Source of the DNA: Spiroplasma culicicola AES-1
GTDB taxonomy: Bacteria; Bacillota_I; Bacilli_A; Mycoplasmatales; Mycoplasmataceae
Length of the DNA: 64,000 nucleotides
Direction: 5' to 3'
Assembly: GCF_000565175.1 (NCBI RefSeq)
Contig: NZ_CP006681.1
Location: 682,001 to 746,000 of the forward strand
The notes below the pieces were generated by a model that was not told where the DNA came from, made no database searches, and saw nothing but the letters and a program-made list of their open reading frames with translations. The position numbers and the translations under genes were made by a program. Below are positions 1 through 9,563 of the stretch, piece after piece (the stretch's first letter is position 1; each line of letters begins with the position of its first letter).

Positions 1-1347
1 ACCATAACGTTTTGACATTTCATTTGTTGAAGCAGAAACGACATCAATTGGAGTTCACATAGTATATCCAAAAACATCAACTCCATCATTAATTGCATTT
101 GCAATTTCAATCATATGATTTTTTAAATATTCAATACGATAGTCATCTTCAACCGTATTATTTTCATTTAAAGTTTCAATTACACCAATTCCATTTTCAG
201 AAATAAATAAAGGTAATTCATAGCGATCTCATAAATCGTTTAATGTAATTCTTAACCCCACTGGATCAATTTGTCATCCTCACTCTGTTGCTTTTAAGAA
301 TGGGTTTTTACCAATTCTTAACATATTAGCTTCTGTTTCTTCTCTGCTTGCTTTTGCAACAGTTCCAGACATATAATAACTAAATGTTAAATAATCAACT
401 GTATTATTTTTTAAAATTTCTAAATCAGATTCTTTAATATCTAATTTAATTCCTTTTTCTTCAAAGAAAGTTTTCATATATGTTGGATACTTTCCTTTTG
501 CAACCATATCAAAGAAAAAGTATCTTGCAATTTGTTGAGTATGAGCATTTTCTCATACATTTTCTGGATTACAATCTAAAGCATAAGTTGTCATATTGGC
601 AATCATACATCCCATTTTTAAATTACTTGATATTTTTCGTGCTTCTGCAATTGCTTTTGCTTGAGCAATAAATTGATGATGCAATGCTTGATATGAATCT
701 TTTAACATTTCTTTTTTATCGCTGTACTCTGATGTAAATAAACCTGATCCAGTTTCTGGAGATCAAATTGCTACATTAATTTCATTAAATGGCAATCAAT
801 AAGTGACTAAATCTTTAAATTCTCTCATTACTGTTGATGCATATTTTACATACATATCAATTACTTGATAATTTTTTCATCCTCCATATTTTTCAATAAT
901 AGGATAAGGTAAATCAAAGTGTTGGATTGTAGCCATTACTTCAATTCCTTGTTTTTTACATTCTAAAAATAAGTTGCGATAAAAATCTAAACCTTTTTGA
1001 TTTGGTTCTTTTTCATCTCCATTTGGAAATATACGACTTCAAGCAATTGACATTCTATAAATGTTCATTCCAGCTTCTTTAAACAAAGCAATGTCTTCTT
1101 TATATCTGTGATACATATCAATTCCAAATCTTTTTGGATAATGTAATCCCTCTTTATTTTCAATTGAAGCCAAATAATCTGCTTTTGTTAACTTTCTAAG
1201 CTCTGTCATATCTTTTCTATTTAAATTTGGATTATATGCTCTCATTTCTGAGATTGTCAATGATTTACCATCAACATCATATGCTCCTTCAACTTGTGAA
1301 GCAGCTGTTGCTCCTCCTCAAAAAAATTCTTTTTTAGGAAACTTCAT
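1..1347 (-). CDS. 6-phospho-beta-glucosidase (GH1), 3' end cut by the window edge
   Basis: Cytosolic glycoside hydrolase family 1 enzyme expected to split PTS-imported phosphorylated beta-glucosides into glucose-6-phosphate and aglycone. The start MKFPKKEFFWGGATAAS is the usual GH1 N-terminus. The acid/base Glu is about residue 189 in FNEIN and the nucleophile Glu about residue 384 in SENGIG. The frame is still open at base 1 within KRYG, so only a short C-terminal strand is missing. Start ATG at 1347 follows AAAGAAGGAATT, which overlaps the end of the upstream GH1 gene (stop at 1365), so it is the distal gene of the operon. Several Trp codons are TGA. It resembles the GH1 at 56887-58356 more than its immediate neighbour. 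Family is certain; exact substrate is inferred from context. Confidence 0.93.
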
Positions 1348-1364
1348 TTTTTAATTCCTTCTTT

Positions 1365-2762
1365 CTAAAATTCACTACCGTTTGTTTTAATAACATTTTG
1401 ATATCAATAGAAACTATCTTTTCGATATCTTTTCATATCTTTTAAATCAAATTCATCACGATTTACATAGACAAAACCATAACGTTTTGAAATTCCTTCA
1501 TGAGTTGATACTAAGTCAATCGCACTTCAAGGGTTATATCCAATCATTTCAACACCTTCATCAATTGCTTGTGCCATTTGTTTAAAGTGTTTTGTATAAT
1601 ATTCAATTCTGTGATCATCATGAACTTTTCCTTCAGCTGTTAATTGCTCACGTGCACCAATTCCATTTTCTGTAATTAAAATTGGTAAATTATAGCGATC
1701 ATAAACTGCTTTTAAAGTATTTTTAAATCCAATTGGATCAATTTCTCATCCAAATTGAGTTTTTTCTAAATTTGGATTCTTAACAGCTTTTCCAAATCCA
1801 GGTATTCCCATCACTATTTGTTGGTCAACTTTATCTCCAACTTTTTCATCTTTTTCCATCATTTCAACAGTTAAAGTTGAATAATAGTTTAAAGCAACAA
1901 AGTCTGGTTTTGCACTTCTAATTTCTTGCATATCTGCTTCACTTGGATTAAATTCATATCCTTGTTTTTTAATAAGTTTTAAGAAAAAAGGGTTATATTG
2001 ACCTTTACATACAATATCTAAAAACAGTCAATTGCGCAAAACATTAAAGTTAAATGATGCACTATTATCTGCTGGTTTTGAACTTGCAGGATAAACATCA
2101 GAAATATTTGGTGCTGGACCAATCTTTCCATTTGGCACCATTTTTCTAAATAAATTAATGGCTTTCGCCTGAGCTAAATTTAAATTATGAAATACATGTC
2201 ATCTAACTTTCTCTCATTCTTCTTTGTTATTAACAACACCAATAATATGTCCAGCCATAATAATGACATTTAATTCATTGATTGTTAATCAATATTTAAC
2301 TTTTGAACCAAAGTTTTCAAATAAAACACGACCAAATTTTTCAAAAGCTTTTACAGTTTCAAGTGATTGTCATCCCCCTTTTTCTTGTAAAGCTGCTGGT
2401 AAATCAAAATGATACATTGTAATAATTGGTTCAATATTGTGTTTTAACAATTCATCAATTAAATTATTATAAAACTCAATTCCTTTTTGATTTACTTCAC
2501 CATCACCATCAGGCAAAATTCTTGTTCATGCAATTGAAAAACGATATGATTTAAATCCCATTTCAGCCATTAAAGCTACATCTTCTTTTCAATGATTATA
2601 ATGATCTGATGCTACTTTAAAGTCTGTAATATCTTTTGGATAATATTGATTGTCAAGATCTTGAACACTTAATCCCTTTCCATCAGTGTCATAACCACCT
2701 TCAAATTGATAAGCACTACTTGATGCTCCTCATAAAAATTCTTTTGGAAATTTTGTACTCAT
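1365..2762 (-). CDS. 6-phospho-beta-glucosidase (GH1)
   Basis: Complete 465-aa family 1 glycosidase for phosphorylated beta-glucosides. It begins [19 protein letters not shown], carries the acid/base Glu at about residue 163 (INELN) and the nucleophile Glu at about residue 365 (ITENGIG), and ends with the usual KRYGFVYV strand. The ATG has a strong AGGAGGAG ribosome site. Upstream lie a TATAAT box (2788-2793) and two AGTACT-centred palindromes (2803-2835), so it probably has its own regulated promoter in addition to read-through from the PTS gene ending at 2846. Two GH1 genes side by side suggest different aglycone or linkage preferences. Confidence 0.94.
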
Positions 2763-2802
2763 TTTATATACTCCTCCTAAATTTATTATTATATATTTTA
2801 AG

Positions 2803-2835
2803 AAAAAGTACTTTTTTTGTAAAAAAGTACTTTTT
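2803..2835. promoter_or_regulatory. Paired AAAAAGTACTTTTT palindromes (operator O1)
   Basis: Two copies of the 14-nt palindrome AAAAAGTACTTTTT (2803-2816 and 2822-2835) with centres 19 bp apart. They lie between the PTS gene and the GH1 gene, overlapping where the -35 of the GH1 promoter should be (TATAAT at 2788-2793). The same core occurs before the PTS gene, the ROK kinase gene and the second PTS gene, which fits a repressor site better than a terminator. The RpiR-family protein encoded at 5518-6291 is the obvious candidate ligand (inference). Confidence 0.6.
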
Positions 2836-2845
2836 GTGATTATTT

Positions 2846-5422
2846 TTATTTAGCTATTAATTGTTTAAATTGTATTTTTTCTTGCTTACTAAATAAGATA
2901 TCTTCTTGATCTTTAATTCCAAATGAAATTTCAACTGAGTATATTCCATTATATAAACCCGCATTGTAATTTAAAATTGGAGCGAATTTAACAAGTTTTT
3001 CAATATTTGCCAATATCTCGACTCTGTTTTCATCTAATTTTGTAGTAAGTTTTGCATAATTTTCTAATAATGATTTATTTACATTTGTTAAATCTTTTAA
3101 TTGAGATTCAATAATTGATTTTTTATCATCTAAATTAAATATATTATATGCTGCAATTGCTTTTTTAACTATTTCGTGGTCTGCACCATCTTTTTCAGTC
3201 AATTTTTTAGCTTTTAAATATAGTTTTTGTTTGATTTTTTCTTCCTTAGATTTTAAAGTTATTAATTTAATATCTAATTTAGATTTTGCAGACATATATT
3301 TCATATAATCTTTAAATACATCTTTACCTTCCTGAATTGAATCTAAATAATTTTTTTCTAAATTAATTAATTGTTCTTCAATTGTTTTTACTTCAACTCC
3401 ATTTTTAATCATAATTTTTTTAGACATTTTATTAATTTTTTTGAAGATATTTTTAGTATATTTAAATTCATCTCATTTTTCTTGGTAACTAATTAAGGTA
3501 AATCCAATTGCAGCTCCAATTGCAATAACTCAAGATAACACATATAATAATTGATCTGTAAATGTACCAATACCTGTGACTGCAAATACTCCCATTCCAG
3601 CTGGCCTAACAGCTTTAATATCTAAAATACCAAGAAATAATCCCCCAACAAATGCTCCAAAACAACCTGCTAAAAATGGTTTTACTTTTGGTAAATTTGC
3701 ACCATAAATAATTGGTTCTGTAATTCCAAATACTCCCGCTGCAAGAGCTCCTACACTAAAGTTCCTTAAATTAGAGTTTTTAGTAATGATAGCAACTCCC
3801 ATTCCAGCTCCGACTTGTCCAAAAACAGCAATTGTAACAACAGCAACTAAACTTGAAGGAACTGCTGGTTCCATCATAATTGTTCCAATCATAACAGACA
3901 TAATTACTGCAACATGAACTCCAGTTAAAACTAAAATTTGTCATAAAAATGCAAATAATGCTACTCCTAATCCTAAAGGAATTTTTTCAAATGCTGTTAC
4001 TGTTAAACTTAGTCCATATTCAATAAATGATAAAAATGGACCAAATACAAATAATATTGGCACAATAGTCAATAAGTAAACTAATAGTGCTCTAAAAATA
4101 ATATCAATTGTTGAAGGCATTCATGTTTTAACTCATTTATCTAAATAAGTTACAAATAGTGCAGCTGCAATAAATGGCAAAACACTACCCTCATATCCTT
4201 TAATTAAAATTGGATAATCACCAATTTTAAATAATAATCAACCAATACCTGCTTTTGGATCTTGTACAAAATCTCCAAAACCAGCAGTTGTCAATTCTGT
4301 TGGTGTACCATAGAAAAAGAATCTTGAAGTTAATGTTAATCCTACTAAAATACCCAACATTGTGTTTCCACCAAAGTATTTTGTAGCTGAATAACAAAAC
4401 ATAACACCAATTAAATTTAATCCCACTTTACTTAAAATATAAAATATCGCTGAAGCTAAATCTTGATCTCCAGGATTTCCAGTAACTGCATTAATAACAC
4501 CTGCTTGTTCTAAAACAGATTGAATTGCTGCAAGTAATCCAACACACATTAACAATGGAATTAAAGGAGTCATAATTCCAGTTAACATAGCCAAAATTCG
4601 TCTAAAAACTGGTGGTTTTTGAATTAAAAGTTTATTAGTTTCAACTTTACCTCCATATTCTTGAATATTTGCAATTTCATCTTTTACTTTATAAACTTCC
4701 CCTCCAATAATAACTTGAAGTTCATTACCATTTCAATTAGTTCCTTTCACTAATTCATTTTTTTCAATTAACTTTAAGTCAACTTTATTTTTATCATTAA
4801 TTGCAAATCTCAATCTTGTCATACAATTGTAAACTTTAGAGAAATTTTGTAATCCTCCAACATTTCCAATAAATTGTTCTGCTGCAACTGTATATTTAGA
4901 TTTAAATTCTCTTAATTGATAAATATCATCATTTTGTTTATCCTGTTTTTGAACTTTTAAAGTAATTTTTGCCTTTGCAATTAAATCTCCTTGCTTAAAT
5001 TCTTTTTTATTTTCTAAATGTATAGATATACTTTCAATGTTTTCTTGATCAAAACAAATTGGTGTTTCAATTGAAAGATTTGAACTTTTAATTTTTTCAA
5101 AATTAACATCAACAATATTTGTTTTTAATGTTACTTGGTCTTTTTCTTTAACTTTAATTTCAAAAGGTTCGCCTTTTAAATTAACAGTATCCATACCAAT
5201 ATGCATTAATATTTTTATTTTTTCACTTTCAAAAAAAATAGCATGTTTGGTATCAAAAATTAATGAAATATTGGCTTTTTCTAATGGTGAGTTAAAACTA
5301 TTAGTTTTTGGAATAATTACAAGGCCATCACCCATCATTTTTTGTGCAAACATTTCATCTGTTGATTGTTCAATTGGTTTAATTGAACAATCAACAGGGG
5401 CATAAATTTTTATTTCCATCAT
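2846..5422 (-). CDS. PTS beta-glucoside-type EIIABC permease with a long C-terminal tail
   Basis: Membrane permease that imports and phosphorylates a beta-glucoside, 858 aa from the ATG at 5422 (second ATG at 5419). Domain order is EIIA (residues 1-160, His60 in TKHAIFF and phospho-acceptor His74 in LMHIGMDTV), EIIB (about 170-255, phospho-Cys200 in NCMTRLRF) and EIIC (about 260-640, GITEPIIYG motif). EIIA comes first, whereas the textbook BglF order is B-C-A. About 210 further residues (about 645-858) are charged, predicted helical and coiled-coil-like; I know no such tail on standard glucose/beta-glucoside permeases. The paralogue at 58334-60853 has the same order and a similar tail. It sits between the RpiR gene and two GH1 genes and is preceded by operator O2 and a T17 run. 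Family is certain; sugar is inferred. Confidence 0.93.
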
Positions 5423-5444
5423 TTTTATATTCCTTTCTAACTTC

Positions 5445-5472
5445 AATGTACAAAAAAAAAAAAAAAAAGGAA
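5445..5472 (-). promoter_or_regulatory. Possible promoter of the PTS gene with a T17 spacer, or T-run terminator of the RpiR gene
   Basis: On the minus strand TTCCTT (5467-5472) is followed by a 17-T run (5452-5468) and TACATT (5445-5450), giving a 16-bp spacer and a leader of about 20 nt before the ATG at 5422. This copies the layout of the lipoprotein promoters in this window, but both hexamers are weak. The short GGAA-ATA-TTCC stem just before the T run could instead terminate the RpiR transcript. Confidence 0.35.
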
Positions 5473-5488
5473 TATTTCCCTTTTGTTA

Positions 5489-5520
5489 AAAAAGTACTTT
5501 TTAAAAAGTAAATTACTTTA
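5489..5520. promoter_or_regulatory. AGTACT palindrome plus degenerate second copy (operator O2)
   Basis: A perfect AAAAAGTACTTTTT at 5489-5502 is followed by the imperfect AAAGTAAATTACTTT at about 5505-5519, which overlaps the RpiR stop codon. The pair is 70-95 bp upstream of the PTS start codon. It matches O1 and O3 in sequence and in having two sites. Confidence 0.55.
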
Positions 5521-6291
5521 TTTTATACTTTCAAATATTTCATGAAAAATCAAATGCATTGCCATAGTTCTTCTTGCATAAGAAGAATCATCATTATCAT
5601 AATTTAATATCAAAGTCTTATCAAATGGAATTGTTTTAACCTTATCAATTTGACTTGCAGATGATATTAAAAAATTTGAACTATGTTTTTCTTTGATTAG
5701 TGTTTTTAAATAAAAATTAATTAAAGTATTATTATCTCTTCCAGAAATAATGCATAACTTAACTCAATCTTTATAAGTAGCTGCATTATTTAATGCTAGA
5801 ATATCTGCATCATTATTAATAAATTTAACTCGTATTAGTTTAGATTGCAATAACTTACTTAAGATATCACATACATCTTTGGCTTGTCATGAAGCTACTA
5901 TTAATACTTTTCGCATTACATTTATTTCATTAATAATTGAAGACAATCAATCTTCATTTTTTTTACTTCACTCATAAATATTTTTTAATAATTCAAAACG
6001 TTTTTGATTAGTTTCTTTATAAAATTCATCTTTCTTATTATTAAGTGCTAAATTAAATTTTTCACGTTCAACTTTTAATCTTACAACCAGTTCACGATAA
6101 CCGCTAAGCAATAAATGTTTACTAAATTGTGTCACTGTAGACATTGACACAAAACATTTATCAGAAAGATCTTTTTGGGTTCTAAAAAGACCACCTCTAA
6201 AATCTTCTAAAATATTTTTAGCAATAATTTTATAACTGCTGTTTTCTTCTTGACGTGCTACATTTTCAATTCTTTCATATATTGAAATCAT
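5518..6291 (-). CDS. RpiR-family transcriptional regulator
   Basis: 257-aa sugar-responsive DNA-binding protein. The N-terminal ~75 residues form the RpiR helix-turn-helix (TQKDLSDKCFVSMSTVTQF is the recognition region). The rest, from about residue 120 (KVLIVASWQAKDV), looks like a shortened SIS sugar-phosphate isomerase-like sensor domain. The start ATG follows GAGGTATGAATA. It lies between the ROK kinase and PTS genes, and the AGTACT palindromes precede those units and the GH1 gene, so it is the likely local regulator; whether it activates or represses cannot be read from sequence. Confidence 0.85.
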
Positions 6292-6366
6292 TATTCATAC
6301 CTCATTTTTCATTCATCTCACTTATATTTTAATGAAAAATCCAAGGTTCTTTAAAAGAAATAATAT

Positions 6367-7287
6367 TTAATCATACTGATATTCATCAACTAAAATAGCC
6401 AGCATTCCATAACATGCGGCATTATTTGATAATTTACATTTCTCAACATTAATTTTTCAATAATTAATGCTATCTACTTCTTCTTTTAATTTATCAATAA
6501 AATAATTATTATCGCTAATTCCCCCACCAATTAATATTTTTTCAACATCAAAAATTACTTGAAAATTTATTAATAAATTTCTTAAAGTTTTAATTTGTTT
6601 ATTAAATAATTCTAAAGCAAGTTTATTTTTATCAAGTACTAATTGCATAAACTCTTGACCATTAATTTTGTGATCTAATTTTGATAAATAAGAATACATT
6701 TCACAAATTGATCCTGTGCTTGTTGATCCAACAATTAATTCATTTAAATTAACTTCTTGACTATTCATATTTGAAATTATCTGGCTAAATTCGCCAGCAC
6801 CATTATGTGACCCTTTATAAACTTTTTTATTAATGATAATGCCCCCACCAAGTCCTGAACCAATTGTCAAAATTATAGCATTAGTAATTTGATTGTTTTG
6901 TCCATAAATTAATTCGCCAATTGCAGCAGCTTTGGCATCATTTTCAATTTTTAATTTTTTAACTAAAGTTATTTTGCTAAAAAAATTATTTATATCAATA
7001 TCGATATCTGAAATTGAAGATTGCGATAATACTTTATTATTAATATTGTCAATTACTCCAGGAATTGCAATGCCCACTTCTACTGCTTGATTAAATTGTT
7101 CAATATATTCTCTTATCTGTTCTAAACAATCTTGTAATTTAACTGTTCTCATTTTAAAACCTGTAATTATTTCAGTCATAATAAATTGCTTGTGAATAAT
7201 TTTGTCATTTAAAATTGATATATTATTCTCATCAAAAATATTTAATTTAATTGATGAACCTCCAATATCAAAGCAAATTTTTTTCAT
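6367..7287 (-). CDS. ROK-family sugar kinase (glucokinase-like)
   Basis: 306-aa sugar kinase of the ROK family. It begins KKICFDIGGSSIKLN (phosphate-binding DxGG loop) and has NDAKAAAIGE (catalytic Asp region) and GSGLGGGIIINKKVYKGSHNG. The Cys-rich zinc motif of canonical ROK glucokinases is absent, as in several firmicute beta-glucoside kinases. It is the first gene of the beta-glucoside operon, so it may phosphorylate free glucose or a non-phosphorylated beta-glucoside. The start is preceded by GAGGTGATC. Paired AGTACT palindromes lie 40-75 bp upstream. Confidence 0.88.
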
Positions 7288-7326
7288 ATTTGATCACCTC
7301 TAAATATGATTTTCTATTAAATAAAT

Positions 7327-7360
7327 AAAAAGTACTTTTTTTACATTTAAAGTACTTTTT
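7327..7360. promoter_or_regulatory. Paired AGTACT palindromes upstream of the ROK kinase (operator O3)
   Basis: AAAAAGTACTTTTT at 7327-7340 and TTAAAGTACTTTTT at 7347-7360, centres 20 bp apart, 40-73 bp upstream of the ATG at 7287. Same arrangement as O1. They could also serve as a weak terminator for the convergently placed end of the upstream aldo/keto reductase gene (stop at 7405), but the doubled site argues for an operator. Confidence 0.6.
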
Positions 7361-7404
7361 AAAAATATTTACTTTTGAAACTATAAATAATATTTGAGTA
7401 TATT

Positions 7405-8226
7405 TTAAAAATCAAAATTATCTGGATCTGGTCCATCACGATGAGGTGTAATTGTTTCAATTAATTTAAAATCATCGTTGTCTAATTCAAAATCATCTAT
7501 TAATGTATTTTCAACAACTCTTTTTGGTTTAGAAGATTTAGGAATAATTACATACCCTTTTTGAAATGCTCAACGTAAACATACTTGGGCTTCAGTTTTA
7601 TTATGTTTTTTGGCAATACTTTGAATTTGTTCAATTTCAAAACATTTTCCACGAATCATAGTTCCTCATGATTCAACTACAATATCGTGTTGTTGACAAA
7701 ATTCAACTACTTCTTTATTTGGTAAAGCTGGGTGTAATTCAATTTGATTTATAACAGGTTTAATTGTACATACTTCTAATAATTCTTGTAAGTGTGGTAC
7801 TTGAAAATTAGAAACCCCAATTGATTTTACTTTTCCTTCTTTTACAGCTTCTTCAAGTGCTCTTCAACATTCTAAACGTTTTTCTGTTGGTCAATGAATT
7901 AATAACAAATCAATATAGTCTAATTCTAATTCTTGTAAAATTACATCAATTGCTTTTTTAGCTTCTTGATAACCATGATCTGTATTTCATACTTTTGAAG
8001 TAATAAATAATTGATTGCGATCAACTTGGCTGTCTTTAATTGCTTTTGCTAGTAACTGATGATTGTGATAAATTGTTGCTGCATCAATATGGTGATATCC
8101 AGCTTGTAAAGCAGCCATTACTGAATCATAAGTTTCTTGTTCATTTGTTAATTTATAAGTTCCTAATCCAAATTGAGGAATAGTTAAATTATTATTAAAT
8201 TTTAATGTTTTATTTAAAATACTCAT
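7405..8226 (-). CDS. Aldo/keto reductase
   Basis: 273-aa NAD(P)H-dependent aldo/keto reductase, cytosolic (beta/alpha)8 barrel. Visible signatures are LPIFGLGTY-like IPQFGLGTYKL, IDAATIYHN (catalytic Asp and Tyr), FITSKVW (Lys) and LLLIHWP (His), then GVSNF and IPKSSKPKRVVEN, which binds cofactor phosphate. It ends in the acidic PDNFDF typical of the bacterial 2,5-diketo-gluconate reductase-like subgroup. The start at 8226 has AGGAGATGATAAAAA upstream. Single gene with its own terminators on both sides; the physiological aldehyde is unknown. Confidence 0.92.
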
Positions 8227-8266
8227 TTTTTATCATCTCCTAGTAATTATTCTATACAAAATAAAA

Positions 8267-8305
8267 AAATAACCAAAGGTTATTAATTAATAACTTTGAT
8301 TATTT
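8267..8305 (-). terminator. Rho-independent terminator of the lipoprotein gene 8325-9320
   Basis: Stem AAATAATCAAAGTTATTA pairing across a short loop on the minus strand, with one or two mismatches, followed by T7 (8263-8269). It starts 20 bp past the stop codon. Confidence 0.7.
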
Positions 8306-8324
8306 ATAATATAGAAAATCAATA

Positions 8325-9320
8325 TTATGCTTGATCTTCTCCTTCTGGAGTTACTAAAATTGCACCAGCAATATCAAAAGTTGCATCTCCAACTAAAGTA
8401 TATCCTTCAGCAACTGTAATAGTTACAGTTACATCAGTTTCTGAACCATCTTTAGCTACTGCTGTCAATGATTCTAAACCATCCATTGTAATTTTTGCTA
8501 ATTCTGTATTAACAGCTGCTAAATCTGCTAAATCTTTAATTCCTGTAGTTTTAGCTACAACTTCTTCTGCTTTAAGTTCTTTAACTTCAGGTGTTGTTTC
8601 TTCTTTAATTGCACCAGCAATATCAAAAGTTGCATCTCCAACTAAAGTATATCCTTCAGCTACTGCAATAGTTACAGTTACATCAGTTTCTGAACCATCT
8701 TTAGCTACTGCTGTCAATGATTCTAAACCATCCATTGTAATTTTTGCTAATTCTGTATTAACAGCTGCTAAATCAGCTAAATCTTTAATTCCTGTAGTTT
8801 TAGCTTTAACATCGTCTGCTTTAAGTTCTTTAACTTCAGGTTGAGGTAAATCCACTTTGTATTTGTATACAGTAGTGTTTTTAATTGTTCCTTTTCCTTC
8901 TTCTGTTAATCCTGAAGCATCAGTTTTAATTACATAAATTGTTGCTGAAGTATCATCTTGTTTAGCTTGAATTGAGAACATGTATCCAATACCTGTTTCT
9001 AAGTTTTGTCCTTCAAGTTCTTTTGTTTCATTAAATAATACTTTTGTAGTATCAAATTCAACTGTTGAAGTTGATCCAGGGAAACCTTCAATTCCAGGAA
9101 TTCCTTCTGCTTCTGGAATTGCTGCTGTATCTTCATAATTTTTTGAAATTTTTCCATCAGCTTGTTCAATTTCAAATGTTTCAATAATTTTTGCAGCATC
9201 TACACCTTCAGCAGGTGTTAATGCTTTTGTATCTTCTGGTTTATCTCCACAAGCAATTACAACTGAACTTGTTGAAGCTACCATTCCCATAGCTCCTAAT
9301 AATCCTAATAGTTTTTTCAT
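8325..9320 (-). CDS. Lipoprotein with an 83-aa internal tandem duplication
   Basis: 331-aa surface lipoprotein with signal MKKLLGLLGAMG and lipobox VIAC, so Cys24 should be lipidated and membrane-anchored. Residues ~30-150 form a domain with Pro/Gly-rich GIEGFPG that also occurs in the lipoprotein at 14197-15294. Residues ~155-331 are two nearly identical 83-aa units (DNA period 249 bp, 8359-8607 and 8608-8856), each with TTGIKDLADLAAVNTELAKI and GDATFDIAGAI. It uses no TGA Trp codon. The promoter carries a T18 spacer run. Function unknown; repeat content and promoter suggest a variable surface antigen. Confidence 0.85.
   Translation of the reverse strand: MKKLLGLLGAMGMVASTSSVVIACGDKPEDTKALTPAEGVDAAKIIETFEIEQADGKISKNYEDTAAIPEAEGIPGIEGFPGSTSTVEFDTTKVLFNETKELEGQNLETGIGYMFSIQAKQDDTSATIYVIKTDASGLTEEGKGTIKNTTVYKYKVDLPQPEVKELKADDVKAKTTGIKDLADLAAVNTELAKITMDGLESLTAVAKDGSETDVTVTIAVAEGYTLVGDATFDIAGAIKEETTPEVKELKAEEVVAKTTGIKDLADLAAVNTELAKITMDGLESLTAVAKDGSETDVTVTITVAEGYTLVGDATFDIAGAILVTPEGEDQA
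8359..8856 (-). repeat. Direct repeat, 2 x 249 bp, in the lipoprotein gene
   Basis: Two copies of a 249-bp unit, almost identical at DNA level, keep the reading frame (83 codons). Near identity implies a recent duplication and a substrate for copy-number change by slippage or recombination. Confidence 0.85.
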
Positions 9321-9389
9321 ATCTTAAATATTCCTTTCGTTTTTTTAAACTAATCGATTTCATTATTTAACCTAATAAAATCTATGTTA

Positions 9390-9433
9390 AGTTTAATAAA
9401 AAAAAAAAAAAAAAAGCAAGTTATAAGTGTAAG
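9390..9433 (-). promoter_or_regulatory. Lipoprotein promoter with T18 spacer (gene 8325-9320)
   Basis: Minus strand: conserved ACACTTATAACTTGC, whose end supplies -35 TTGCTT (9414-9419), then T18 (9398-9415), then TAAACT (9390-9395) as -10; spacer 18 bp. The same layout recurs before five other lipoprotein genes here, with spacers of 15-16 bp. Confidence 0.65.
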
Positions 9434-9489
9434 TTTATAGAAAAAATTCTATAAAAAGTCCAATAAATAAGCATATATTCCAAATAAAT

Positions 9490-9535
9490 AAAAAAAAAAA
9501 AAAAAACTTTTTATAAAAAATTCTATAAAAAGCTT
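9490..9535 (-). terminator. Terminator of the ABC fusion gene with a T17 tail
   Basis: Minus strand: CTTTTTATA and TATAAAAAG pair around a 7-nt loop, followed by 17 T (9490-9506). It lies about 30 bp past the stop at 9564. The long T run matches other terminators in this window (40533-40568, 43728-43768). Confidence 0.6.
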
Positions 9536-9563
9536 TTAAGTCTTAAATACAATTGTTTTTTTA

